A stretch of 64,000 bases of DNA from Tricholomella constricta (taxonomy: Eukaryota; Basidiomycota; Agaricomycetes; Agaricales; Lyophyllaceae), in the NCBI GenBank assembly GCA_013368375.1, contig JAACJP010000001.1, positions 434,001 through 498,000 on the forward strand, given 5' to 3'. A model generated the notes under the pieces. That model did no database searches. It saw nothing but the letters and a program-made list of their open reading frames with translations, and was not told where the DNA came from. Positions within the stretch are counted from its first letter, which is position 1, and every line of letters begins with the position of its first letter. The position numbers and the translations under genes were made by a program. Of the stretch, positions 47,652-60,200 are shown piece after piece.

Positions 47652-49191
47652 TCAAGTTCCCTCTAGCAGACGTTCGCGTAGCTCGTCCAATAAGTGTGGA
47701 GGGGCAATCTCCTCACTTCTTTTGAGAGAAATATGTTGACCGATAAGCTCTCCCTTCTGAATGGCGTCGTTGAGAGCACGGGCCGCCGTTACCTGACCCT
47801 GTCCTCCTGATTTGAAGTTGGATGTCGTTGGCGCAAGGGTGACCAACCAAGCCATCCATTCGCCGTTTGTGATACCAACATTATAGTCCAGGATCCGCAA
47901 GGCAGTCCTTTCAGCTGAGTTGATGGAGGAGAGTGCCAACGTGCAAAATGGTGTCCTTCAAAAGGAAGAAGAATCAAAACTTTGCCTCGCTTAAAATCTA
48001 GAAAGTTAGGCAGACGTACCAGCTGTTGTTAGGATGCGAGAAGTCATCCAGCCACTTGTTCGCAAACGTTAGGCCGAGGAGAAAAGTCCTCACCATGACC
48101 TCAATGGATTTCAAATTTGCGAGATCGCGGGTCCTCAAAAGACCTCGAGGAAACAGGCGGGCTAAGAACCAGGTGGCGAGGAATACAACTGTCGGCATGA
48201 CATCATTGCCATCGTCCCAATCATACTTGATGGGATAATATCCTAGAAGAACCTCCAGGAACCGTTCGGCTGCGTGGTCTATTTCCGAATCCCCAAGTAA
48301 CCTACGAAGTGGTAAAAAATCATTCTATATTTGTACAAAAAACAGAGTTAACGATGCTCACGGTTGACCGATACCAGTCTGGACGCCCAGCAGACTGCTG
48401 ATGTAGGTTGTGAGCCATTTTGCGAATGGTAGGAACTTGTTTTTGCCATCAAATTCCTGATCGAGCACGGTAAAGTATTTGGGTTCCTCGAGCAACACAG
48501 AGGAAGTGCTTGACCGCATCCTCTTTCGTGCACCCTTATCGATAGCGGCCGATGTAGTTTGGGTCGGACTGACAGCCGAAGTGTTTTGAAAAGGTGTGCG
48601 AGGCCGCTTACCGTGGCGCATGGCGGGGGAGTGTGGCGCTGGGTTGGTGACGGCAAATACGAGCTTTCTACCACCATTGGGAAGCGCGGCGATGGGCTTG
48701 ATAATCATGATGGAGCGTTGTGATAAGATGGATTTTCGCTGAGGACGTGGTTGTGTTGACGGAACTGCAAGGTCCTTTGGACTGAACGGGTGGAAAGCCA
48801 TCGATACACCAGGCTTGTCTCGAGGCAGAGTAGCTGCGCCGGCATTTAGAGTTGAGCCCATTGGATGGTACGCGGATGGGATTACAAGCGCTGCCGGAGG
48901 AGCGAGGACAGAGCACAGGCCAACCTTGGATGCCGCAGTGCCACGCTGATTGAAAGTCCAGATGCCGCTATCAACTCCGTATACTGTAGTGGAGGCGACA
49001 GTCCTTGCTTCCTTGAGAGGTGGCCGGGAAGTAGGGCGAGCGTCAATCCAGCCCTTTCTGCTGTGGTCGGAAACCATTGGCGGAGGACGAGATACAATAT
49101 TCGCGGCTACATATGGTCGGTTCCGATCGAAGGATTCGCCCTTATGGTCGTAATGTAGAGGGAGAATGGTGGATGAGGGATAGTAAGGCAT
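47652..49191 (-). CDS. PCL/Pho80-type cyclin-box protein B
   Basis: Second cyclin-box protein of the Pcl type. Exons 49191-48362, 48301-48020 and 47955-47652; 471 residues. The N-terminal about 270 residues are disordered, with basic patches (KGARKRMRSS). The cyclin box begins near FLPFAKWLTTYISSLLGV and contains AATWFLARLF-like helix residues (LATWFLARLFPRGLL), VRTFLLGLTFANKWLDDFSH, and after the splice ALSSINSAERTALRILDYNV and GEWMAWLVTLAP. It matches cyclin A at LG-x3-ANKWLDD, N-x-W, and DY near the end, but is otherwise diverged. The start was set at 49191 (MPYYPSSTILPLHYD) because the longer frame starts with GTG. The stop lies 188 bases from the UBA1 start, so its 3' end adjoins the UBA1 promoter. 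Confidence 0.85.
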
Positions 49192-49697
49192 GGTGTCTGG
49201 GGCAACCTGGCTCCGAGCAAAGAACCGTGCAGCATTTAAAGCAGCCCGATGCACAATTCAGAGCTTGGTGGCCACAGAGGACAAAGCGGCACCGGTTCTG
49301 GCCACCCATTGTTCAACAGGTCGAAGAGGCTCTGGCCATATTTCTGACTGGCAGAGCGTACGTTGGCCAGCTAATTGCAAGGACAAAGGGAGTCAATCAT
49401 GGCCATGAATATAATGACATCAGAAGTGTTGCCTGAATATTGTGGCACGTCCTCGTAAATCAATACTTTGAACTCCACAATATCTAGAATTCACGAAGCT
49501 CGTCATATTCTCGAGCAAGTCTCAGCAGTGTCGGCATTTGATGCGAAGAGGCTGTAGCAGAAAAGAAACGCATTTTTTAAATGGAAGCCAACGAAGGGGA
49601 GATGACATCGTTCCGAGAAACACGGCTACATAATCAACAACAATACAACTTGGAGTCTGCGTGTGTCCATATGGAGATTTCAGTAATACAAAACATC
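49192..49697. promoter_or_regulatory. Cyclin B upstream region and cactin 3' flank
   Basis: About 500 bases between two minus-strand genes. AT-rich near 49600-49700. No additional gene recognised. Confidence 0.4.
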
Positions 49698-52198
49698 TCA
49701 TTTGCGGTAGAACTAGAGATAGGAGTCAACTTTAATAAATAGAGTAGACGCGAATGCGAGCCAAACGTACGCTGCGTCGGAAGTTGAACCAAAGGGATAG
49801 GCATCCCCGATCAAAGCTACTACGGAAGCCACTGCGTTCTATGCTTGAGCATGTCTTACCCGAACGAGGAAGAGCAAACACGGACCGTTTGTGCGAAAAT
49901 TCCCACTCTCGATTAACGATACGGAAAGCGATGTCTTCGTAGGGTGGTCCAGCACTGAAATGTAGCAAGACGGTCTCGTCGTTTCCCGGTTCCTTGACAA
50001 TTTTATATGTGGGCGCCTTAGCTTTGTCGATGAGGTCAGGGTAGAATATATTGAACTAGTAAGGCGACATGAGTGTCACGAAGAGGATGTCTGGACTTGC
50101 AGTTTGAAAAGAACATACTTTGTATCCCTGCACGACCTTGGGCGGTGGATTGTCCGTACTAAGATGCCATATCAGTTTCATGTAAGAAAAGTGAAGACAG
50201 CTACGCACTCGTAATGTGTTTGATTATACTTGTTCCATTCGTACCCAGTGTGTACGCGGTTGAAGTATCTCGGCTTCCTGGGCCTGTATTTGTCCTCCCA
50301 GTTGTAGGTCGTCGGATTGACAATATTTTCTTCGAGGTTGAACAACTCCTCTTCCTCATCAAGGTCTCTCTCGGCTTCTGCCCTATAAAGAGCTTCTGAA
50401 GCAAGATCAGCACCACTGGGAGCTTCTTCGTCCTGAATTTCGACCTGCGGTTGGGCTGCCTTCGGTACGAATCGAGAGGCAGCAACTGCACGACGTTGCT
50501 CGAGCTACGAGTGTAAGTCAGTGATGTCGAAAGCAGTCGGATGAAATAAAAGCGCACCAGTGCCCGTAGGGCTTCGGCCTCTGTGACAATGTCGATATCT
50601 CGCTCCTCTGGCGGCAATGTTGTGATGTCAAGAAGCACAGGACTCATTGCCCTGTGATACATCTCTATTTCCTCGGTGGGAACGATCTCTTGTTCAGGAG
50701 CCTCCATTTCAAGCGCAACTTCGTTGTTCCACTTGGACGCAGAGCGAGCAACACCAGCGAGCAATTCTTCCTGCGCTTGGAGCGCCTCATCGCGCTGACG
50801 TTTCCGAAGCTGCTCCAGTCTGTTGCGAACCACGACTTCGTGAAGGCTTTTGAGCTTAGCCTAGCACATTGATTAGAAAAAGGGTCGAGTGAAAATGAGA
50901 ATTCAATCACCTTCGCTTTCCACACGACGAGTTTTTTAAGTAATCCCTCCCAGTAATCAGTATCGACGGGTTCCCCACTGTTAAGTTTATTCTGGATTTG
51001 CCTTTGAAGCGACACGAGATCGTCGTAGGTTTTGTTCGAAAGTAAGGCTGAAATCTCAGATTCGACAGCTGCTGCCGACTCGAGTCCCATACGTTGGTTT
51101 GAATTTATTGTTTCTAGACGGTCTTTGCATACAACCATCATGTTCTGTCAAAATATTAGGAGTTGAAGGATCAAAGGAATTTGAGGTCTGCCATACCGTC
51201 CAGAAATCAATATTGACTTCTGCTTCCTCTAGAGATAAATATCGTTCGATATCTTCGTGTAGCTCCTCGACTTGTTCCGTCGTCAGGTTCTATGATGACT
51301 ATAAGAAGCAAAACAACAAGAAAGGAACTCTGCGTACATCGAATATATTGTAGGGCTCATCCAGGTCAATTTCCAGACCGGCGTCTTCTTCATCGGCTGG
51401 ATTCTCTTCGTCGTCAGCGGTGGGATTCACATATTTAAGATTGAGAGCTAGGAAGTCGATAGCCTTGGCCCTCTTTTCCTTGATGCGAATGGCAGCCCTC
51501 CTCCTCTCCTGCAACAATTGGAAGTCGCCGTCCTTCGACAACCAGTCGGACATCTGAGCAGATTCTTGAAGCCGCTGCATCCTCAACTCCTCTTCCTCGC
51601 GCAACTGTTGCTCCACTTCCCGTTCTGCACGCCGTTTATTCAACCGTTCTAACTCCTCCTTTGCATCCTGTCGTCGTATAGCATCGCGTCTCTGCGACTC
51701 TGCAAGCGAAAGGCCTTGTTTTCGTTCCTTTTCGTTTTTCTTGTGCCAACGAAACTGTTGCCCAAGATTTACGTCATGGAATGGGTTGTCGGTAGCACTG
51801 TAGACGCTGAGTTCAGCGACCTCACGGGCCTCCTCCTCTTCCTTTATCCGTTTTTTCTCAGCTTTTCTTGCTCGTCGCTCTTCGGACTTATCCCGCTTCC
51901 GCCTGGTACATTTTAAGGATGGTTTTTGGGACGGGTGCGATGAGGCTTACTTTTTCTCCTTGCGGTCTGCATCCTTGCTACGACTTCTATCCCGTTTGTT
52001 TCGCAAAGAGTCTCTTTCCCTTTCTCTGTTCCTGCTTCTGCTCCTGCTTCTGCTACGATGGCGCTTGGGTCGTGAATCGTCATAGCCATCCTTTGACGAA
52101 TACTTCTCTGACCTGGCCGAGCGAACGTCCAAGCCGTAGTCGCGGTCGCGGTCATCATATCTTCTTCGAGGTGACGGGGAACGAGACCTTTTACCCAT
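49698..52198 (-). CDS. CACTIN: Cactin, spliceosome-associated protein
   Basis: Nuclear splicing factor (S. pombe Cay1) that binds the active spliceosome and helps keep telomere and sister-chromatid genes correctly spliced. It starts MGKRSRSPSPRRRYDDRDRD at 52198, an RS-like N-terminal region. The helical middle carries MSDWLSKDGDFQLLQERRR, AKAIDFLALNL, DEPYNIFD and EELLAGVARSASKWNNEVAL. The cactin C-terminal domain has YNQTHYD, NPPPKVVQGYKFNIFYPDL, VLLHFSAGPPYEDIAFRIVN, REWEFSHKRGFRSSFDRG and WFNFRRS, and ends FYRK-stop encoded by a tiny last exon (stop at 49698). Further in-frame ATGs exist upstream (to about 52342), but 52198 leaves a normal 183-base promoter to MCX1. Rich in short introns; not all borders fixed. 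Confidence 0.92.
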
Positions 52199-52381
52199 AG
52201 TGAAGGGATGACTTGTTGAAGAGCCGACTGTTGTCGTTGAAGGAATTGTTTGGACTTGTATAAATCGGACTTGCGGATCCGCTGAGCCGTTCAGCTTGTT
52301 CATCCATTCCCCCATTGTTTTCACAATCGTCCCATTACACATCAGGCTTGTATCTTACAAGCCTGGTGCTCATATCCGCTC
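52199..52381. promoter_or_regulatory. Bidirectional promoter of cactin and MCX1
   Basis: Only 183 bases separate the two start codons, so the genes probably share regulatory sequence. No specific factor site was identified by eye. Confidence 0.45.
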
Positions 52382-54697
52382 ATGAATAGATTGTCAGTGC
52401 AGCCACATCGACTCGCTCGGACCTTGGTTGTTCCACGTCGTACCCTCCGGACCCAACCAATCCACGAACCCGCTAATAATGGAGAACACGATATACCACG
52501 CAAACCTCCCGGATTTGGACTAGCTACACCACGACAAGTACTAAATTGCTTTTTCTCATGTTCCGCGCTGACAGAGAAAATTCAGCTTCTGGAATATCTG
52601 AATGAATTCATCGTTGGCCAAGAGAATGCGAAGAAAGTGCTTTCTGTAGCGTGTGTTCTGATCTTTATGAAAGATATGACACCATGGCTGAATTTATGCT
52701 AAAGGGTGTTCAACCACTACAACCGCGTACGTGCAAATCTACAATACTTGGAGACCCAAGAGGCCGAGCGTGAAGCGGACTATGAAGCTATGACGAACGA
52801 CTGTACGCCTCGCTTTATACCTGTAGTGTATGTACACTGTTCTGATTCCATTCGACAGCTTACGACCAAGACGGTGTTTCTACAGCCCAGGTCCGGCCTA
52901 TGCGCAAGCGTCGTGTACCCAGCCCACCTTTTCCTAGACAGCACCTGCCGTCATTTGAGAAGAGCAATGTACTAGTGATGTACGAATTCTCAATCTTTTA
53001 CTGTGGACTTCCTGTCGTACTGAACCCTGAACAGAGGTCCGACAGGCTCTGGTACGGATATGCCCGCGCGTGATTTTGTCCTTGATACAACTTTGTTCTT
53101 CTTCAGGCAAAACATTACTGGCCAGGACTCTTGCCAAAGTCCTTGATGTTCCTTTCTCCATCAGTGACGCAACATCGTTTACTCAGGTGAGATGAATGGC
53201 TACAGAATGGCTAATAGATGAGAGTCTGACCTCGATCTCTAGGCCGGATGTCAGTTGTATCGTTGAAGTTCTCGTGCACTGTTTTGATATTCTGTAACTG
53301 TAGATGTGGGAGAGGACGTCGATATGGCAATACAACGATTGGTGAGTCGTAAGAGTGGCCTTGAGCTACATTCTTATCTATTATCCTAGCTGCAAGCCGC
53401 GAACTGGGATCCATTGCGTGCAAGGTTGGTTTGCATCCTCAACCTTCTTCTTATAGCTGCTAATGTGGTTCACTAGCATGGGGATTGTATACATCGACGA
53501 AGTCGATAAGATCGCCAAGAAGTCCGCAGGAGGATTGGAGAGCTCGCGAGACGTTGGTGGCGAAGGTGTCCAACAAGCTCTTTTGAGGATGATGGAAGGC
53601 TCTATGGTTAGCGTACAAGCCAAGGGCGGTGCGTCTGTTGAGATACCCGGCCCTGGTGATGGTCATTCACGACCTGGGCAACGTGCGCCAGCAGCTTCTG
53701 GTAAGTATGTCTCTGCTTACTATGAGCGTTGCTGAAATAGTGATAATCACTAGCGAAACCGGACATGTACCACATCGACACGTCAAATGTTCTCTTTATT
53801 TTGAGTGGAGCGTTCGTAGGACTCGACAACGTTATCAAGCAACGTGTGGCCAAGGGCGTAGGTGTTATTTGAGGCCATTGAAATTCAATGACTTACCGGC
53901 GGCGAAAGTCTATTGGATTCACAGCTACATTACCAACTCCCGAAGAGGGTAATTCCGTTCCGTTCTTCACTCCAAACCGCAAGACTGCCGCGAATGTATT
54001 GGACCTCGTCGAAACATCTGGTCATATTATTTCCTTCTTCATATGTGGTTCTCCAGCTGACTTTCAAGGCCCTCAGATCTTGTCAAATACGGGTAGCTAC
54101 CATTCATCGGCTCCCCAGCCCTCCTAAATTGTCTGACATCATCTATTTCAGCTTTATCCCAGAATTTATCTCTCGTCTGCCCTCGGTCACCACACTCGCA
54201 CCTCTGACGGTGCCTGACCTGCGACGAATCCTCACAGAAGTGAAAGGCTCTCTAATGTCTCAATACCAATCACTGTTTGGATATTCTGGCGTCGAGATTC
54301 GGTTTACGGGCGCTGCGCTGGACGAGATCTGCCGAAGAGCTGCGGAGAGGGGCGGGGGCGCCCGAGGGCTTCGGGGAATCATGGTCAGATATTCATTACT
54401 CCTAGTATTTTTGTCCCATGTCCGACCGTTTCTCTTTTCTCGTAGGAGGCTCTTTTACTGGAGCCGATGTACGAAGTCCCGTGAGTGATTATCCTGTTGC
54501 TCGTGGCTTCAACAAGTTTTACGCTGACACCTGATGGTAGTGGTTCTGAAATACGCCACGTCTTGATCACCGTAGAAGTTGTTCGCGGAGAGAAATCACC
54601 AGGATATTGGAAGAAAGGTGAGGGAGTAGCTTTCTGGGAAGCGTGGGCACAGGAAGAGGGAAGGAGGAAGAGGCCCCTTGAGTTCAATTCGGCTTAG
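52382..54697 (+). CDS. MCX1: Mitochondrial ClpX ATPase (Mcx1)
   Basis: AAA+ unfoldase of the mitochondrial matrix. The N-terminus ([20 protein letters not shown]) is basic and amphipathic like a targeting peptide. The bacterial zinc-binding domain is absent, as in other fungal mitochondrial ClpX. Conserved elements in order: [20 protein letters not shown]; Walker A GPTGSGKT, split by an intron after GSG (53052-53105); [28 protein letters not shown], split over a 7-nt exon at 53243-53249; Walker [44 protein letters not shown]; the SIGF loop at 53909-53920; [10 protein letters not shown]; and the sensor-2 segment [11 protein letters not shown]. The C-terminus ends RPLEFNSA. A 39-nt intron after TPRQ is likely. 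About 450-500 residues expected. ATG at 52382 is the only good start. Confidence 0.92.
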
Positions 54698-54936
54698 ACC
54701 CTCGCGTATGTATCTTGTAATTGTAAGTACCAGTGGATGTATTCATGTACACTATCCTTGATGAGCCCGCAGAAGAAGGTATTGAAAATGGGGAATGTGA
54801 ACATTTCGGAGAAGTTTATATTCGTTCCTGTAGAGTTCTTAAAAAAGAAATGCTATGGTGTAAACTATCAGTGGCGCAACGGCCTGGTATGCAAGGGCCG
54901 ACGAAACATGGAAGAAAGTTCAACTGCCAGCTTGAC

Positions 54937-55876
54937 TCAGTCTTTCTTTTCTTCCTCCTTCTCGGCATCGGCTGCAGGCTCTCCAGCCGTTGCAGGAACC
55001 TCCTCGGTCTTGGAGTCCTCCTCCTTCTCCTTCTTCTCCTCCTTTTCCTCCTTCTGTTCCTCAGTGGAGGCAGCAGGGGCGGCTCCGCCCAGCAGTGTAG
55101 AGTTGTTAGCCTGCGCTTCTTCGAAAGCTGTCTTGAACTGAGCAGCATCTTATAGCAACGTTCATTCAGACATACTCGAATGGTCAATACACATATCGAC
55201 TCACTTTCGGCGTTAGCGAACCGGATTGCAAGGGTCTCTGCAGTGGGCGGGGTTTCAGAGTAGTCTGCGGCAACCTTCCATACCCAACTCCTGTCCGATC
55301 CGATGTTGGGTTGTAGGCGCATATCCGATGTGACTGAAAAACGCGGGTCAGACCGTGTACGACGGCGCAGAACGAGGTGGAAAGAGAAATGGTGACTTAC
55401 TAGCGTGGTTCGCGCAGACCTTCAGGGTCTTATCGCGTCTCATTACAACTCGGACCTTCTTGGTCTCTTTGTGGGAAAGCAGACGGACATCACCCGTTCC
55501 ACGCTCCTTCCATTCGGCAGATCCAGAGTCAAATCGGAAGAGCTTGGCGCGCCTGGGTTTATCAACGCGAAATCGCAGGTTGGGTTGTTAAGTTAGTGGG
55601 GCTGATTGGGAGGAAGATCGCGTAGAAGGAAGATCGACGCACATCTTGAAGAGCACTTCCTCGTCCTCCTCATGTGTTTTGGTATCGACCTGCTCAGTGA
55701 GCTTAATGACAGGCTCGAAGTGAACATCGGTCTCCTCCTCCTGGGTGATAATGCAACGATCAGCTCAAGTTTGGGCAAGTGAGGCGCAAAAGGAGATCTC
55801 AGGGATGATAGTGAGATCTGGAGGGATGAGGAGAAGAACGTACTCTGGGAGCAAGAGCATCGGTATTTTCAGACAT
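54937..55876 (-). CDS. YRB1: Ran-binding protein 1
   Basis: Cytosolic cofactor that releases Ran-GTP from export complexes and stimulates RanGAP in nucleocytoplasmic transport. Five exons, 55876-55844, 55740-55643, 55552-55401, 55333-55205 and 55148-54937, make 207 residues. The Ran-binding domain fills residues about 20-155: [95 protein letters not shown] and [20 protein letters not shown]. The C-terminal 50 residues are a Lys/Glu-rich tail, as in Yrb1. All parts are typical. Its start is 182 bases from the opposing EMP24 start. Confidence 0.96.
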
Positions 55877-56058
55877 GGTAGTAGAAATCTGAGGGCGGTA
55901 TGGGAGGTAAACGAGTAAAGGAAATGAAGGAGGTTGAGAGAGGAAGAGATTGCAGCAAATCTCTCAAAGCCAGGACCCCGAAACCGACTCATCGGGGTCT
56001 CCCGATACTCAGATGCCGTGTGACTCGTGGCACCGTCTTCGTACTGTCCACAATCATA
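55877..56058. promoter_or_regulatory. Bidirectional promoter of YRB1 and EMP24
   Basis: The 182 bases between two divergent start codons must contain both promoters. No specific motif was identified. Confidence 0.45.
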
Positions 56059-56934
56059 ATGCCATATACCCGCAGGCTGCTCACTGTATGCCTGGCTCTG
56101 CTTATCGTTATTCCTGCATTAGTATCTGCCCATCTAATAGAAGTCGTTGCCGGTCACAAGGAATGTTTCTTTGAAGACCTCCACAAACATGACAAGGTTC
56201 GATTGCAAGTTCAAGCGAGCTATAGCTTTCCTGATGAAATATCCAATCTAGATGACTGTCACGTACCAGGTTGGAGGAGGGGGCCAGTTAGACATTGACT
56301 TCTGGGTGCGTCTGCGCGTCATAACAGTCCAGTCGTAGCCTTAATGTCCTCGACAGCTGACGGACCCAGAGCTGCGCGTTCTCGGCAAGCAAATACGACA
56401 AACCACAGGCTCGCTCTCCATTACTGCAGAGAAGGATGGAAGGCACGAGCTCTGCTTCTCCAACCAGATGAGCACTGTCACGGACAAGATGGTCAGGTTG
56501 GTACTTGCATTGTACTACTCAATCTTCAACTTGACCAATGAACTCGATGAAAATTCAGCTTCAATGTGCATGGCGTGATTTACGTCGCAGGAGACGGTGC
56601 GTTTCTACCTCATTTAACGTGGCTAAACTTACACCGTCCACATAGATATTGTTGCACCCGTCGAGCGGGAAATTCGATCGCTGGCAAACGGATTGCTGGC
56701 CGTAAAAGACGAGCAGGAGTACATTGTAGTCAGGGAGCGGACGCATCGCGATACCGCAGAGTCTACGAATTCCCGCGTAAAATGGTGGTCAATCCTCCAG
56801 GCCATAGTCCTGTTTTCGGTGGTTGGTTGGCAGATATATTATCTTAAGGTACGATGCATCTTGTCTCGCCCTTGTTTATGGTGCTCAGCACACTATCTTC
56901 CCAGTCGTTCTTTGAAGTGAAACGTGTAATATGA
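56059..56934 (+). CDS. EMP24: p24-family cargo receptor (Emp24/TMED2)
   Basis: Type I membrane protein cycling between ER and Golgi in COPII and COPI vesicles; helps sort cargo such as GPI-anchored proteins. Six exons, 56059-56196, 56252-56305, 56357-56496, 56559-56596, 56646-56848, 56905-56934; 200 residues. A signal peptide opens it (LLTVCLALLIVIPALVSA). The GOLD domain follows (HLIEVVAGHKECFFEDLHKH, TVTYQVGGGGQLDIDFWLTD, ELCFSNQMSTVTDKM, SFNVHGVIYVAGDD). Then a lumenal coiled coil (RSLANGLLAVKDEQEYIVVR), a membrane helix (ILQAIVLFSVVGWQIYYL) and the cytosolic tail KSFFEVKRVI with the FF and basic sorting signals, coded partly by the last exon. The tail closely resembles TMED2 and Emp24 (beta subfamily). 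Confidence 0.95.
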
Positions 56935-57249
56935 TTCATTCTCAGATGCGGTTTATCGTTGGGATTCTATCATGCTAGTTGCGTGAACAGAAGGAATCAG
57001 CTTATACATTGACGAGACTTCGACCTTAAATGGTCGTAACAAATTATAAAGAACAGACTGGGCGAAACGGGTATATGTAAGACAACAGAGAACAAAAAAA
57101 TTGTGGCATAGGGTGCTAGGATGTCATGAGGGATGAGAGTGCGACATTAACGACGAGACTGACAATCTATTGTAACAGATACACAATGCGGGCGCTGCCC
57201 ATACATCGAACAGCAGAGAGTCATGGACGGAACAAAGGAACTAAAAAAC
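56935..57249. other. Convergent 3' flank, no gene seen
   Basis: About 315 bases between the stops of EMP24 (plus) and the kinesin gene (minus). No coding or RNA feature recognised. Confidence 0.4.
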
Positions 57250-60200
57250 TCATCGCCAGGTCGCTTTCCTCGACCTGTTGAAGCTCATATCTGCGCTGGC
57301 GTCCATCGACAAGTTCGCCATGGACGAATTCGCTCCGAACGGCGGGGACCTAATTTTTAACGACCCTATGCTCATGGACTTGGTCAATGACACCCGCTTC
57401 GAGCGTTTCCCGGGGCTCGTTAACAGGATGCGCCGCGGACCGCTGCTGCTACTCTCTCCCGTTGGCGGTGAAAGCTGTGGTATCATACTTGACCGCCTCC
57501 TCCCCTTCTCGTTGCGCAGTGGCCCAATGTTCGATCGGCGCCTCCCGCTCGCACCCTTCGCCGTGCCTACCCCAGAGCCAGAACCTAGCCCGCCACTCTT
57601 CGGCGTTGAAGGTGCTCGTCGCGCAGGGCTGCCGTGAGCGCCTCGGTCGCGCACTTTGGGGATGTGCAGGTTATTCCCTGAGAACGAGCGGTTCCCATTG
57701 GATTCCGAGAGGCGGTTGATGCTCATGTCGGAGAGCGGGTTGTGGTTGCGTCGCTCCGGGCTCGCACTCTCGTCTCCCTCCGCAAGACTCCCGAGTGCTG
57801 AGCCTCGCGACCTAGTTTTGAGGAAACTGGGATCTAAGCGGCTGGGGCGCGCCCTTCTGGCCCGAACGGAGTTCAATGACGCGTCGTATCCTGTCGAAGC
57901 GGGGAGCGAGGCGTTGAAGCTGAGATTGACGCTGTCGTCGGTTTTGTCCATCTCGTCCTCCCAGTCGCTTTCAGAGCTGCCGAGCGACGTGCACCGAGGC
58001 GGAAGTGTGACATCGTTTGGAGAAGACAATGACGGCACTACAGCGCTGGTCTCAGTGGAAGGACTCGCAGGTATTATCGTTACGGCAACTGGAGGCAACC
58101 TTGGGCCGCCATCGTCAAGATCACCTTGTCCAGCCTCGTCTCTCCATTGTACGTTCTTCACTCCTTTCGACCCCTTCTTTTCCTTATCCGACACCCTTCG
58201 ATACGGCTGCGAAACCAAACTCGAGCGCAAGGACTTCCGAGGGGAACGATGTGGCCGGCGGGACTCAGAGACTGAGAGACTATTGTTTACAGACAAACGC
58301 CTTGAGGTCTTCACGACGGTGCTCTGTAGAACAGCAGGTCCAGAGCTTATTCTCCGGGTGAATGTTGTAGCATATCCGCTAAATGTGTCCAGCGATGAAG
58401 GAGCGTTCCGAGCAGTCGTTGCGTAGCCCTCGGTGGAAGCGCCGACCAACTTCTCGAACGTCTCGTCGTTGTTCTTCTTGACCGATCCAAGCGCCGTCGC
58501 CACTTTCCTAACCGTATCCGACAGTTCAGATGTCCCATCCAGCGCACCCAGAGCATTCGCTGCTTCCCCAACCATCATTGTGCACCTTCCGAGCATTCCC
58601 ACAAGGCTCACTACGACCTCAGCCATTCCCTCAACCGCATTTCGCATCGCATCACGCTCACCCTCTGCTTTTGATTTCTCCATCTCCGCCTTCCTACACA
58701 TGGCATCGAGCTTGACATTCTCGATGCTAACGTTGTCCAGCTTCTCGGATTTACGTTCCGACATAGCACGCATTGTCGCCTCAAACATAGCGTTGGAGTT
58801 GGAAGCCCGTTGAATTCGTGTAACGAGGGGCGAATCGGCTTTGGTGACCTTCTCCTCTGGCGCAGCAAGGGCCTGCAATAACGCTCTCTCTGCCTCGAGA
58901 TCTGCAGAAAGAGTGCCCGAGGACGCCTTTGCATCGATCTGCGCGAGGCGTGCGCGTATTGCTCCCAACTTGGCCTTTGCAACCGTGACCGTCCCTGCAC
59001 AAAGTGCACCATCCACAATCGAATCCTTGGTTTGCTCCACCTTGGCCTTCATATCGCTTCTTGCCCTCTCGACTTCTGCGCTCGCCTCTGCATTCTTGCG
59101 ACGAATGACATCGTTCTCTGCGTCCTTCTTCCCCGCAAGCTTCGCCTTGAGCTCCGAGACCTCCTGGTTCAGCCTATTGATGGCTTCGACGTAGCGTCCG
59201 ACGTGTCGATCAACGTTCACGACGTTCCTGGTGACCACCCTGGTCTTTATCTTCGTTGCCCGCTCCGCGTAGACCAACGTGTTGTGTGTGTCATCGAAAT
59301 GGTTGGACGTCGGTGCAACGCAGACAATCATAACTGTCTTGCAATTGCCGCCGAGCGAGAATTTGAGTAAACGCGTGAGTTTGCTATTTCGGTAGGGGAC
59401 ATGGCGAATGGCGCCACCGCTTTCGCAAAGCGCATTTATACAATTTCCGAGAGCAAGAAGGGATTTATTGATGTTGGCACCTTCCACCATGCGCTGACCC
59501 ATGTTGGTGGTCGCAGCAGCACGCTCGCTGCCTGCAAGGTCAATGATAGAAAGTGTAGCCATAGTCCGTTGCTCGGTGAGTGCTGCTGTCCGAGGGGACT
59601 GTGTGACGTGGACCTGCAAGACCGCGTGTGATCGCGAGCTGGTTTCGTTGGCATGAGTCGGACTCTGTGTCCTCCTCAAATTTCCTTGTAACACGATCTG
59701 CTTGACCTCTTCTGCGGACCTTGGCGTAAGTTCCACGAGCCCCACCACTTTAACGGTTTTGTCTTCGCGAATAGATAACCCTCCTCGCGGTGCATGGGAA
59801 CCGGGCTCGGCCAGCAGATCGCGGATCTCCTCGTTGTAAATCTCCAGAAAAGTCACCCGGACTTCGACGTCCCACTCATCTCTACGATCCTCGATGCGCT
59901 GGAACAAGTCTGCCATGGTGAGGTATATAATGCCTGGGTCAGATTCTGTCCCGCTGATTGTGTGTGTCTTGCCGCAGCCCGTGGCCTGGGATCGGGCTGG
60001 TTAATACACGGACATTGAAGTGATGACTTGGGCTCACGCCGTAGGCAAAAACTGTAGCATTATAACCATCGAAAAGACCCTTGAGAAGGGGTTGTGATGT
60101 AGCGTCAAACACATCCTGTTGTCGCGCCTCGTGGCCAAACACCTTGTCGAACATGAATCTCTTGTCTTTGTAGCGTTTCGTCCCCGGCGGCATAAAACCG

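Noticed and set aside
52199..52342. Upstream in-frame ATG codons that would lengthen cactin by about 48 residues.
   Set aside because: The extension lacks cactin character and would leave almost no promoter for the divergent MCX1 gene.
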